Notes under the pieces: generated by a model
Told to the model about the DNA's origin: nothing
What the model saw: the letters and a program-made list of their open reading frames with translations, nothing else
Database searches by the model: none
NCBI GenBank assembly: GCA_026901365.1
Contig: QLOH01000462.1
Span: 620,001-684,000, forward strand
DNA length: 64,000 bases
Direction: 5' to 3'
Source: Sesbania bispinosa
Taxonomy: Eukaryota > Streptophyta > Magnoliopsida > Fabales > Fabaceae
Made by a program: the position numbers and the translations under genes
Shown: positions 36,483 to 47,980 of the stretch, piece by piece
How the letters are laid out: every line of letters begins with the position of its first letter
How positions within the stretch are numbered: position 1 is the stretch's first letter

Positions 36483-36645
36483 AGTGGCGGATTGGTTTGT
36501 ATTTTCATTTTCTGTTTTTTATTTTTTAAAATTTTATAAAAAAACTAAAAATATTGAAAATAAAAATTTATTATTTTTAATATTTCTAATTTTTATTTTA
36601 TAAAATAAAAAATAAAATAAAAACAGAAAATAAAGGTTTAGACAT
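36483..36645. mobile_element. Palindromic MITE (element 2)
   Basis: It is a diverged relative of 17633-17822, with left arm gtattttcattttctgtttt and right arm aataaaaacagaaaataaag folding around a centre near 36560. It starts after ggattggttt and is AT-rich and non-coding. Confidence 0.55.
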
Positions 36646-38266
36646 GAATATAAAATCATAATTATAAAGCTTGCTTTCTTCATGATGGGTATGGGCATGT
36701 GTCATGTCATAAAGACTTTAATCAATTACAGTATCAGTTCATGTTATTTATGTATTGCTGTTCAGCAATATAAGCAATTGGATTGGACTGCCTCTTGAAT
36801 TGTATGGTAAGGCTTACGTGTGAGGCACTAAAACAATTACCAATCTTTTTGTTACAGAACCCAATCCAATTGATATCCTGAAATATATATAGTATATGAA
36901 GTTGATTGACAATATGTGATTAAGGACCCACATTCCAATCTTCTATGCTCTTCTTCCGATGACACTAGACAATCAGAGCTTTCAGATAGAGATGATCAGA
37001 AGGTGTGTTCTTCACTTCATCACTTGTGCCCACCAATTTTTTATTGCTTTATTATTGTGACAATTAATCACAAAATCAACAACCAAACCAAAAGCATAGG
37101 CAATAAAAAGATATGTACGCATGGGGTATCTATAACACAAGATTAATTGTCTCCTTAATATTTCCTTTTTGGAAAATCACCATATATATGACTTAACTAA
37201 TAATCTGAAATTAATTCTGAATTATCATGTAGCTATCAGGTGCTTAAATAGCATTAAGAAAAATACATTTCTTAAAAGATTATTTTTAAATGTGTTTGAA
37301 TTATTGAAAAATCACGATTTAAACATTGATTCAAGTTAATGCTATTCTCAATAATATTAGATCAGCTCCATATTTCAAATATAATTTTATAGTAAATTAA
37401 ATACACAATAACAAACAAAAACACTTCAGACTTGTTAATAACTTGAAGCTTAGAGACACATGCTAGTTTCATATGCATCATGAAGATCCTGATTTATTCC
37501 ATTAATCCATTTTGTGTTACAATTTTACATAAAGGGATTTTTAAACAATTTGACATAAATTATATATACTGTGATGCAAAATATTATCCATATAAGCCAG
37601 AAAATAATTAAGCAAACATAAGGGACGTGTTAGTGTCTATTTTTTTAAAAAAAGTATTATTATTAATTACTCATTTAATAATTAAAAAACACATAAGAAA
37701 TTATATTTAGTATTTATTATTTTAAAATTAAAAGATAAACATGAAACACTTTCCGTATTTATGCTTGTACTTTAAAAATGTCATAATAGAAAATAGAAAA
37801 AGAGAGGCAGAGAGCAATTGCAATTGCAGTGCTCTGCCGCTGTTACAGAAACATTGTGGCATCTTCCCTCTGTCGTGTAAGTATGTCGGCATCGCAAGTG
37901 GATGGATTTTACAAGGTATAATAAATTTTGAAGTTTTATAATATTTTTTAATTAATAAATATAAATTATTCTTAATTAGACTTAAGAATATAAAAAAGTA
38001 TATATATAGTTGTTTAACATCACATTGAATTATAAATATTTAGCAAAAGTCAAATTTTGTTATAATTTGTTATGACATGCATTCAACTATTAATTATAAT
38101 AACAACTAACTTTAAACCTAATCGATATGCATAATATAAAACATTGATTTCCTTTTAAACCACATATAATATTGTATTCATGTTACAAATAATAATATAA
38201 TCATCGATAAAAAAAATACGACTTCAATAAAATTTAAAAGTCAAAAATCATATACCAACATGTATT

Positions 38267-38420
38267 GATCTGAGTGGAAGGGGCTCGGGTCCTTTTAGCA
38301 TGTGATCCTGAATTCGATCCTCAAATTCATTGTATGAAAAAAGTATTGTTGGAGGCTCCCGCTTTACGTCTGATAGTATCTCAAGAGATTAATATCTTAT
38401 CTATCGGGTGGGAAATAATA
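38267..38420 (+). repeat. Possible tRNA-like SINE fragment
   Basis: The sequence gtggaaggggctcggg followed about 40 bases later by gaattcgatcctc resembles a degraded A box and B box of a pol III promoter (consensus B box GGTTCGANNCC). A composition shift to higher GC supports an inserted element. The match is imperfect, so this is tentative. Confidence 0.3.
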
Positions 38421-39590
38421 ATAAACTTATTATTATTCAAAAGACATACTTTATTACTTAATTAACTGAAATCATGTTATCTATTAAAATGAAAAAAAAA
38501 TCACTTCTAATTAAAAAAATATGAAAAATAGATTATTAATATATACTTGACTATACAAGTGTCGTTAACTATTATAAAAAATAAAATTTAAATCTCATTT
38601 ATGATATTAATTATGATATTATTATATCAGTTTGTTCACATAAATTTACTTGTTATTTTGTGTTTAATAATATATAAAGTATCATATTTATTAAATAATA
38701 TAATAATATATCATTAAATAATGACGTACTTTTTTTTATTAAAAATATATATACATTAAACTAATGTGTTTTTAGATTTTAAAATATCTTTTTATTAAGT
38801 AACTGATAGACTAGTGTGACTTACCCCAAATTATAGTCATAAAAGACCTATGACTCTCTCTTTATGTGTGTTCTCCATATACACATAAATTCAAAGACGA
38901 AGTCTAGGATCACATTATCATTACCTGTTGATAACTATGTATCTCATATATAGTATTAGTATTTTTGTTGAATGTAAAAATATAATAAAATAAAAATATT
39001 TGAATCTTTTAATTTTAAAAAATTAATCTAATTGGTAAAATTAATTTAATGATAATTTGTAGAAAAACACTTTATTTAATGTTGATTAATTGAATAAATT
39101 TAAATACTAATTTACAGCTATAATCAACACTAATTTGATTTTTATTTAGTATGAAAGTTTTTAATGGTTGTCACAATGTGAGGAGAAAAGATGTCCACTA
39201 ACATAAAGAAAATAGTACTAAGATAAGTGGAGAATAGGATGCAATTTTTTGTAATTGAAAAAACAGGCGAGGACTCAAATTTAACAACTAGCAATTATTT
39301 GTAATGTATAACTATAGAATAACATACAATGTAATTTATATGATTATATATATATATATTATAGATTATAGATTTACTTCATATTAGATTGGTGCATGTA
39401 TCCATCGTTGAGGTACGAGTGCGAGCTGTTGTGTTGGCATCTTTTTAGTTTATTTGTTTGTACCTGCGGAGTGCTAAGCTAAGCTAAGCTGCATAATTTT
39501 AATTTTAATTTTAGTTTGGTCTTTGGTAGTTAGTTAATTCCATATTACTATATTTTAAAAGCTGTTACTGGTTAACGACCTCCACCCAAA

Positions 39591-40035
39591 GCCGGCTTTT
39601 TGTTTCAATTTCAACACTCTCTTCTCTGCAAATTCCTTTCCTTTCCTTTCCTTTATCTCTACCCATCAACCTTTCTTTTTCCAAATTCTCACTCTTTGCT
39701 TTCCTTCAAACAAACCCAGATGGCATATCCTTTCCTCTCTGATCCCATTTTGTCCACTTTGGACCACTGAATTAATAAAGTTGCAAACTTGGTTTGTTTT
39801 GTTACCTTTAATAATTCAACTCTTCTTTATGGTATTCTTTTTTTCTTGTTTCTTTTATTGCATTCATTTTTTGTTAGGTTTGAATCAATCAATTTGACTT
39901 GTCTGCTAACTTTTGGCCCCATTTAAGCCTTCTGCTATACTCTCCTGTTTCTCTCATCAAAATTATGACCTTTTCCCATCTCAGGGGCTGAGTTATTTTC
40001 CTAGTTTCCTCAAAGCTTGAATTGAATTGAATGAA
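39591..40035 (+). promoter_or_regulatory. Upstream region/leader of the serine-rich protein gene
   Basis: It holds a pyrimidine-rich stretch (tttcctttcctttcctttcc around 39636-39655) typical of plant leaders. If transcription starts before 39720, the leader contains an upstream ATG opening a 16-codon frame (MAYPFLSDPILSTLDH, stop at 39770). No splice junction is evident. Confidence 0.4.
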
Positions 40036-40800
40036 ATGGCTGTTGAACTTTGCTCAGAAAATTGTGGGGTTTCCTCTGTGAGTCCAAGAATTTCATTCTC
40101 ACATGACTTTTCCCAATCTGATGTCATACCTGTTGAGCAACACCCCTTTAGATCAAATTCTTCAGGTTTGAATCCAAGCATTGATTTTGATTTTTGTGTC
40201 AGTGAAAGCCTTGAGCTTGAGTCATCTTCAGCAGATGAGCTTTTCTCAGATGGGAGAATCCTTCCCACTCAAGTCAAGAGAAAGAACAATGCTTCTCCTA
40301 TCAATAAGCAAACAAGTCAATTACAATTAGCACCACAACCTCCATTGCCTTTGCCTCCTTCATATGATTCTATTTCTACCACTAAAAACATGAAAAGAGA
40401 GAGCAAGTATTTCAATGATGAAGTGTATGACAAGCAAAGTTCCAAGTCCTTTTGGAGCTTCAAGAGAAGTAGCAGTTGTGGTAGTGGATATGGAAGGAGC
40501 TTGTGTCCTTTGCCACTTTTATCCAGAAGCAATTCAACTGGATCTACTACCCCAAGTGTTAAGAGGAATACTCTATCAAAGGAAGGTCCTAACATTAAAC
40601 AAAACTCTCACAAACATTCTTCCACAAGATTTTCTCACTCTTTTGGGCCAAATAGTTATCAAAAGCCTCCATTGAATAAGAGTCATGGATCTTATGGTAA
40701 CAATGTTCGAGTCAATCCTGTTCTGAATGTCCCTTCAGCAAACCTATTTGGTTTGGGTTCAATCTTCTCCAACAACAGAGACAAGAGCAAGAAGAAGTAG
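40036..40800 (+). CDS. Serine-rich plant-specific protein, function unknown
   Basis: A single exon encodes 254 residues starting MAVELCSENCGVSSVSPRIS. The ATG at 40036 (gaaATGGCT, good plant context) is preferred to an in-frame TTG nine bases upstream. Conserved-looking blocks are FDFCVSESLELESSSADELF followed by SDGRILP (about residues 52-78), a proline run PQPPLPLPPSYDS, KSFWSFKRSSSCGSG, LCPLPLLSRSNSTGS and the C-terminal NPVLNVPSANLFGLGSIFS, ending in a lysine cluster (DKSKKK). There is no signal peptide or membrane segment. Many Ser plus basic SFKRSSS and SRSNSTGS sites suggest phosphorylation. The acidic ADELFSDGRI block followed by basic Ser-rich segments recalls plant membrane-associated kinase regulators and DUF1645-type proteins, but I cannot assign it to either with confidence. 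Confidence 0.88.
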   Translation: MAVELCSENCGVSSVSPRISFSHDFSQSDVIPVEQHPFRSNSSGLNPSIDFDFCVSESLELESSSADELFSDGRILPTQVKRKNNASPINKQTSQLQLAPQPPLPLPPSYDSISTTKNMKRESKYFNDEVYDKQSSKSFWSFKRSSSCGSGYGRSLCPLPLLSRSNSTGSTTPSVKRNTLSKEGPNIKQNSHKHSSTRFSHSFGPNSYQKPPLNKSHGSYGNNVRVNPVLNVPSANLFGLGSIFSNNRDKSKKK

Positions 40801-43800
40801 TTTTAGGCCACTCACTTGCAAATTAGTGGGGTCTATCTTCTTTTTCTATGTACTTTCTGTGTTTAATTACCATGTGATTTGAAGAAAAATGAGGTCTAGT
40901 ATAGGTTAGATTTTTTAAAAAGGTGACTGGTTTGCATCAAGAAGGCAGAGTGGTAAAAACAGATGTGTGAAGGCGATGGACAAGAATGATATATGATGCA
41001 GTCAGGCACATGCTTTGGGGCACAAAATGACAGGTAACTGTTGTTTTCATGGCTGTCCCTTGTGTTTTGTTCCTCTGCTTTTGTTATTTGGACTAAAGCA
41101 TAAATACACTTTGATTAATCTTTTTTTGGGGGGTTAATTTGGATCACTCTTACTCTATATGAATAAGAGGCTAAATGAAAAAATTGATTGCACATTTGTG
41201 TATGTGAGAGTGAGAAGATCTTGAAGTCTTTCTCTTCTGCTTTCAGTTGTTCTCGTTGCATGGATTGATTAATAATAATAACTTCTTCTGACTTAAATAA
41301 CGCACAAGATCATTATATACCTTACCTTTGTGTTTGCTTTACATTGAATTGAATGTAACTTTGAGAAAGAAAATAATGTTAACATCTATTTGATTTATTG
41401 TAAAATCACGTTTTCAATATGGATATAGTCATACAAGCTAATACTATAAAAAGTAGCTTTAATTTGAATTCATATTTAAAACGTGGTTTTATATTAAATC
41501 AAATACATGGTAACGTTGTTTAAAAATGTGATTTTGATGGAAACCAAATAAAACACTAAGTTAATTTGGTATCATGCAAAGTTCTGCTGATTAGGTAAAG
41601 CCGTGAAGGATTATGAAACTATATGTTCTGTTAATACTAATTTCAGAGTACTTGACAATATTATACTACCATAAATCGGTTATAATTAGTCAATAGAAAA
41701 TGCCTAATCAAGATACAATAGTTTTGTGAAGTTCCTATGAAGCACTGTTCTCTAGTGTTTCCTTGAAAGGGGACCGCTATTTATTCTATGTGGATGAGGA
41801 AGATGAAGTGGACTACTTTCCTCTTGGAAGAATCCAACATCGAAAAGGGGTAAGCTTTTTGCTATAGCCTATAGGCCCTTTTCTCCTAGGGTTGAATATG
41901 ATGTTAAAATTAACAACAAACAAAAAATTAGTCTAATTATGTAATGTAAATTCCTACTCATTGTATAACTAGGAAATGTGGGGTTAAAGCCTTTGAAAAG
42001 TTTAACATGGTTAGTTCCATTTCATTTTTTGGGGGATTCAAATATGAAAATTGAAAAATTAGTAATGCTATGTGCATGTGTCAGCTTCAATTAAAAGATA
42101 AGTGACAATTATCAACTTTGCAAGAGATAAGGGACTACTCTAATTTAAAAGTCTTAGAAAGCCCTAACAGATTACCCAAAGATACCGGTAATTAATGAAA
42201 ATGAGATTATGAAATGTGGATGGTTAGCTCTTTCAACAAGAAGGGGAGTTACTTGGATGTGATTTTACAAAGACCAATAGCATGCATCTTTGGATTATGT
42301 GTGTAAGTTTGGTTTGATTTTATACGATCAGAAAATTTAATTTTGAATCTCTCAGTACAATTACTTACTTATAGGGTCGGTTTAAGGCCCAAATAAATAA
42401 AATCATTGCTTTAGGTTCCCTAAAAAAAAGCCCCCTAAAAAAAAATTAGTATTAATATACCCCTATTAAATTAATTGTAAAAATATATTTAAGAATAAAA
42501 TTTAATTAAAATATTATGAGTGACTGTTAATTTTTATTGATACTAAAAATGATATTTAATGAGTTAACAACTTTTTTTAATAAATCATAATTTTGTTTAG
42601 GAAAAAGAGATTGGTTAGTAAATACTAATAGCTAAAGAAGCCCCAAAGCTTTTTTTATCTATATTCTCTTACTAATCAATTCTAATTTCTATCTTATTTT
42701 TTTCTCTCTTTGTGACTTCTCATTTCCTAAAAAGTACCGGGAAAATGGATTTGAAAATGCATTGATTTCTATCAGGGAAATTGCTTTTGAAATGGATATA
42801 GAATATAAGTTTCATGAAAAAAGTATTAGTCGTAGAAATAAACAATTTGATGTAACATTACGCACATGTTTGGTTTAGCGTTAAACGTGATAAATTTATG
42901 TTTTTAACACTAAAAATAATTGTGCTATAGAATTTAAACTTGAGTTTAACTAATTTTATTGCTAAATTAAACACACTCAATGATTTTAATTAAAATCAAA
43001 ACATAGTTGAGCAATCTCCCCTACCTAAATAGGTGTACCAATTACCATGAATGCCTGAGTCAATTTTTATTCAATTGTCACTCACACTCAAGTCGTTACC
43101 GTGCAGTCTCTATCTCTTTCATTTTGTTGAGACTGAAGCAGGAATTGCCAAGACAACGCATTTTTATGTGATAAGAAAAGGTTGATGTAGATCTTCAGTA
43201 CTGAAAGTTTTGGTTCAAAAGTTTAAATGTGTGTTTTCACAAATTCTAAAATACATTTAGGCAGAAATTATTACTAATAATTTGATTACAAACGTGAATT
43301 CAAGACTATTTTAACGTGATTTTAAACACATTGTAAACCTACAATTTCAGTCAAGTTTTAAGTTCATTCATTACGAGTCACTTTAGATCATTTTATAGTC
43401 CATCATTGTCTAAAGTTTTAATTGCATGCTGTATATAGTTCTTCCTTTCAAAGGCTCAAATATTTAAAAATGATGTTTGATGTTTTTCTTTTTTTGTGAT
43501 CACAATAAAAATTTTCAATATTTATAACCTCACAAAAATTAATGCTCATTTCAGAGAATATATAATTATAAAATAACAAATTAAAAAATAAGTATGAAAA
43601 AGTAATATGATAATTATCATATTAAATAAAAAACATATAAATATAAAGTAATATGCATGTGTATGAAAATATTCTGATTGATGTTTCTCAAATTAACTTG
43701 TGAATCCTTTTCCTAGCAGGGTAAGTTGCAAGTCATGTCAGATCAGATTTTAGTCATTCACAGTACATTGTCAAAAAAGGAAAACCAGAACAGCAATGTA

Positions 43801-44027
43801 AGTCAGTTTCTTCACTTTCTTGTAAGTTGTAACTACTAAAATCTGGGCTCCTTTAATATTTGCCGACGCTTGGGTTTTGGGCTTTAGGCCATAAATGACA
43901 TTGAAGAAAAACGGCCTCAGAAAAATCTTCCTTAAACGGCATATGTTAGCCCTACCTTTCATTTTGTTTTTTTTAATCATAAATATTTGTATCTTATTAC
44001 GGAAAGTAATCTTATTCGAGTTATAGT
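40801..44027. other. Intergenic region downstream of the serine-rich protein gene
   Basis: The first ~300 bases are probably 3' UTR. Beyond them I see MITE-like palindromes at about 41385-41555 and 42868-42980. A short coding-like stretch at about 41755-41850 reads GDRYLFYVDEEDEVDYFPLG and then RIQHRKG, and stops at a GT splice-like site. The rest is AT-rich without support for genes. Confidence 0.5.
41385..41555. repeat. MITE-like palindrome
   Basis: The left arm tatttgatttattgtaaaat plus cacgttt pairs with the right arm aaacgtggttttatattaaa plus tcaaata. It shares the ACGTTT core with the other members of the dispersed family. It is non-coding. Confidence 0.55.
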
Positions 44028-44135
44028 CATAGATAATACTCTCACCCTTTTTTAAAAATGTGTTTGATGGGGATCGAACCTGATAGCTCTTTCCATTATC
44101 TCAGTCTATCTTATCAATTGAGTCATAACTCTTTG
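44028..44135 (-). repeat. tRNA-derived SINE fragment
   Basis: The minus strand reads TGACTCAATTGATAAG (A-box-like) and then, about 35 bases later, CAGGTTCGATCCCC, a perfect pol III B box. The spacing is tRNA-like but the stems do not close as a true tRNA, so I call it a SINE head rather than a tRNA gene. Confidence 0.55.
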
Positions 44136-44654
44136 ATTAAAAATGATGAATGTTTTACCATTTATTTAAAAATAAAAAAAGTTAAAATAGAGAGAAATAA
44201 TAAGCGTAACATCTATATGTTTACAAACATCTATATGTTTACCTTGTTTTATCAAAAAACTTAATATTCTCAAATTTTTAAATAAATTTATTTGATTAGA
44301 TTAATTTGGCATGATTACAGCATTAACAAAGATATATTAAAAAATAATTTTTCAAGATGACATCACATAATTTGAAACAAATTAAAACTTACAGAGTGAT
44401 ATACACAGGAAGAGTACACAATGAAGAGAAAAAATGGTATAAAATTAATTACATGGTCAAAATTTATGAGTCCAATTTAAGCTTTTGATGTTTATATATT
44501 CTGTTGAGTTAGGGTTATATATTCTGTTGAGTTAGAGCTAGGGCTAAGTGGAAAACTTAAGATATTATTAGAGTCTATCTTAGATCCGTTGTTATTGGGT
44601 CCCACCCCTTGATGTGTCTATACTCCATATGTCCTAGACCTGGGCGTGGGGGTA

Positions 44655-44925
44655 TGTTGGAAAGTCCCACATTGACTAGTGATATAGATTTTGGATCTGG
44701 ACCTAACTCAATCCCAAAAGCTAGCTTGTAGGGTGAGGACTGCCCAAGGCTTATAAACTTTTATTTGGTCTTATCTCTAGGCAATGTGAGACTCTAACAC
44801 AATATTAGATTTTGGTCCTGGACTTAACTCAACCCCAAAAGTTAACTTGTAGGGTGAGGACTGCCCAAAGCTTATAAACTTTTATTTGGCCTTATCTCTA
44901 GGCAATCTGAAACTCTAACACACCC
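44655..44925. repeat. TRIM-like LTR repeat, two tandem copies
   Basis: Copy 1 starts tgttggaaagtcccacattg. Both copies share agattttgg.cctgga, aacttgtagggtgaggactg, cttataaacttttatttgg and cttatctctaggcaat, and end in ctctaaca(c). The wording (tgttgg.aagtcccacat, gtagggtgagg, ctctaaca) resembles LTRs of small TRIM retrotransposons of dicots, as I remember them. Copy 2 (about 44800-44925) lacks the first ~30 bases. No primer binding site is evident between them. Confidence 0.5.
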
Positions 44926-47184
44926 CCTCATACCCAGTGCGGACATCTGGAGTGTGAACATCTGTACGGGTGACGGCCCATTAAAAAACGATCATTTAGG
45001 ATGAGTTCTGATACCTTATTACATGAAAAATTAACATGAAATTAGATGTACAGATCTTATTTACTTGGTATAATTTTGTAACTAACTTTTGTTGGAAATG
45101 ATGGACAAGTTGGAGATGACAAAGGAGAATATACGTTGCCAAAGTATTTATCTTTTAGATTTTTATTATTTATCTTTTAGATTTTTATTAATTTATTGCC
45201 CATCTTCTTAGCCTTAGCGTATTTCAAATCAAATAATATTTTTTCCATTTCCCCTAAAAAAAAGACTGTAACCTATGTAAGAAACATGATGCATAATTTA
45301 AGTTGCTAGTCTTGCATTGCATGACAATTAGCACGTAAATCATATTCAATTCGAGCAATTAATTAATTAAAAAACTGAAAATTGTTATCTGATTAATTAA
45401 GTTGAAAATTGTAAAGCATATACTATATGATCTCATGGCTATGGCAGTCTCTGTCTTGTATGCCGTGTACCGTATGGTGGGGGAAATGAAGAAAAGCCTT
45501 TTCGAGTTGAAAATTTGAATTATTTGTTTTGTTGAAAGCAAGCAAACACAGTATTTGGTGATGGCCAATTCCTTGACGCATGCAAACAGTCCACATCTTT
45601 TGGTTTCCCAACTCCAAGACCAACACCATGTGATCTTTATTCATCTGCATGCCAAGTACATTAGATACAGTACAATCTTGTGTCCCACTATGTATCGATC
45701 TCTACTAGTCTAGATCCTCATCTTATATCATCCAATTGTAAACATTGTTACAATATTATATGTAAAAAAAATATTATTACCTGTCATTTTCATTTATCAA
45801 ATTTAATTATGTTAGACGAATGTGTGTTGGTACTTGGTCCAGTGACACATCATTTTAAGTTTAATTCCAACATATTTAAGCGTAAGAAAAAAATATGTTT
45901 GGATGGATATCGATCTCTGGCATATTATTGTGGCTGTTTGTAGGGGCCGAGCATGTTACCGATTCCTTTCAATCCAAGCTCTTTGGATCAAATCTGATCG
46001 ACCATGTCTTATATGAAAAAAAAAAATTAAATTAGTCTTATTTGGTAAATCGTATCGGGTTGATTATTGGTTCAGATCAATTTTTTTAAACACATATTCC
46101 ATAAACTAATTTGTGTAATGATATATTGATATTATTTTCTTAATAATGTTTTAAAGTTAAAAGAAAGTAAAAAATATATATTGAGAGAAATTTTAATGTA
46201 TTTGATATATTTATTAATTACATGAACTATTTTTATTTGATCATCATAGTATAACTATTTAATGATTAATTTTATTCAACTTTTATGTCGAATCAACCCG
46301 GTGTCGTCCCATTTTAACTCGGTCTAAATTAGACTTGTACATTATGTCATCATCAGATTTTTCTGGATTTGTGGACACATTCCGATCTAAATTTATTATT
46401 TTAGGTTTTAGATATCACAAATATTTATTTTTTTCTTCTACAATCTTAAATTTTAGTATCTGAAAGGGTTAGAAGTGTCATGTTCCTAGAGCACACCCGT
46501 TGATCAAACACACTCAAACAAAATGGCCCAAGTGGAAGTACCCAAGGAAAGGTTTGAGGTGTTACTTTCCCAAAGCATATTTACCGACCTCAATGTTAAA
46601 AAAAACCATATTCATATATAACCATATGTCACACAGGAACAAGAATAAAATAAAAAAGCATCCTAAAAAAACATGCCTAGCAGCTTTGTCACCAATTTTA
46701 AAGAACACAAAGCCATCAAAGTCACACATAACAAATTAAGGAATTTCCCAAATATAATGGTGAATTACATATCATAAGTTTAAAAGGAAAGTTTCTAGAG
46801 AACATGGTTAGCGCCTTGCACCTTGTCATCTTAAAGATGTCTCTTTAGAACTTCGATAACTGCTATTGGATATACTTTGATGCTCCAGTCATTTTCATCC
46901 TGAAAGCATCTCTCTCGGTGATTCTCCCGCTTTAACCATGCTAACACCATTCCATTGCATTACCGAAAAAGGTTTTATTGTACCATTTATGCTTCCAAGG
47001 AAAGATGTAAAATGCCAACAACAGTAAGACATAGTTACCTACCTCCTCTAATTGATATGAAATATGTATGTTATATACACAACATATCGAATCAAGAAGT
47101 GTCACCATTTTAGAAAAAAATTGTTTGTTTTTGTCTACATATGGAACCACATCAATAGATAATAGTTTTCATATAATTAAGGGT

Positions 47185-47980
47185 TAAACTATAGCTAGTA
47201 TAACAACTGTAACGCCCAAGGAATGCTCACGCTCACCCACCCTAGGCTTACCACGCTTTCCACACTCGAAGCATGTTAACTAAGCTTCACCACCCTCTGA
47301 AGTGGTTTATTCCCCCTAAGGGGAGCCCCCATAGATCCGAACCCAAGACCTTAGGGATAAAGTCTTAAGTTCCTTAAAATCACTACCCATAGCTCTATTG
47401 GTAGTGGTTTTAAAGAACTTAAGACTTTAAACTATAGCTAGTATAGCAGCTGTAATGCCCAAGGAATGCTCACGCTCACCCACCCTAGGCTTATCAAGCT
47501 TTCTGCACGCCCCCGAGCATGTAAACTAAGCGTCACCACCCCTGAAGTGGTTTATTCCCACTTCAATTCTAAGATGCCCACTTCAGGGTGGTTTTAAGGA
47601 ACTTAAGACTTTATCCTTGAGGTCTTGGGTTCGAATCCACGGAGGCTCCCCTTAGGGGGAATAAACCACTTCAGGGGGTGGTGAAACTTAGTTAATGTGC
47701 TCGAGGCATGGTAAGCCTGGAGTGGTTGAGCGTGAGCATTCGCAGGGTGTTACAACAGTCATTTGGTAGTGGTTTTAAGGAACTTAAGACTTTATCCTTG
47801 AGGTCTTGGGTTCGAATCCACGGAGGCTCCCCTTAGGGGGAATAAACCACTTCAGGGGGTGGTGAAACTTAGTTAATGTGCTCGAGGCATGGTAAGCCTG
47901 GAGTGGTTGAGCGTGAGCATTCGCAGGGTGTTACAACAGTCATTTGTAGTAAATTGAAGTGGGCATCTTAGAATTTAACA
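47185..47980. repeat. Cluster of four SINE-like copies in both orientations
   Basis: Two copies on the minus strand (about 47213-47389 complete, 47449-47560 truncated) are followed by two perfect tandem 181-bp units on the plus strand (47590-47770 and 47771-47951). The plus units hold GGTCTTGGGTTCGAATCCAC, which contains a perfect B box, and the sequence tagctctattggtagtgg near 47390 looks like an A box. The minus pair is itself a 244-bp direct duplication (both preceded by aaactatagctagtat). The plus pair is bracketed by an inverted segment (aattctaagatgccca and tgggcatcttagaatt). Confidence 0.7.

Larger units (their letters stand above)
34111..39590. other. Intergenic region, AT-rich, no supported gene
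   Basis: It contains (AT)n runs near 34445 and 35230, a MITE at 36483-36645, and short stretches of higher complexity at 36915-37000 (a possible orphan exon reading DPHSNLLCSSSDDTRQSEL before an AAG|GTGTGT) and 37800-37920. Neither has a complete gene around it that I can see. The last few hundred bases are the upstream flank of the gene at 40036. Confidence 0.5.

Noticed and set aside
47620..47640. Possible tRNA gene because of GGTTCGAATCC
   Set aside because: The B box is perfect, but no acceptor stem or anticodon arm closes around it, and the unit is repeated in a SINE-like cluster.
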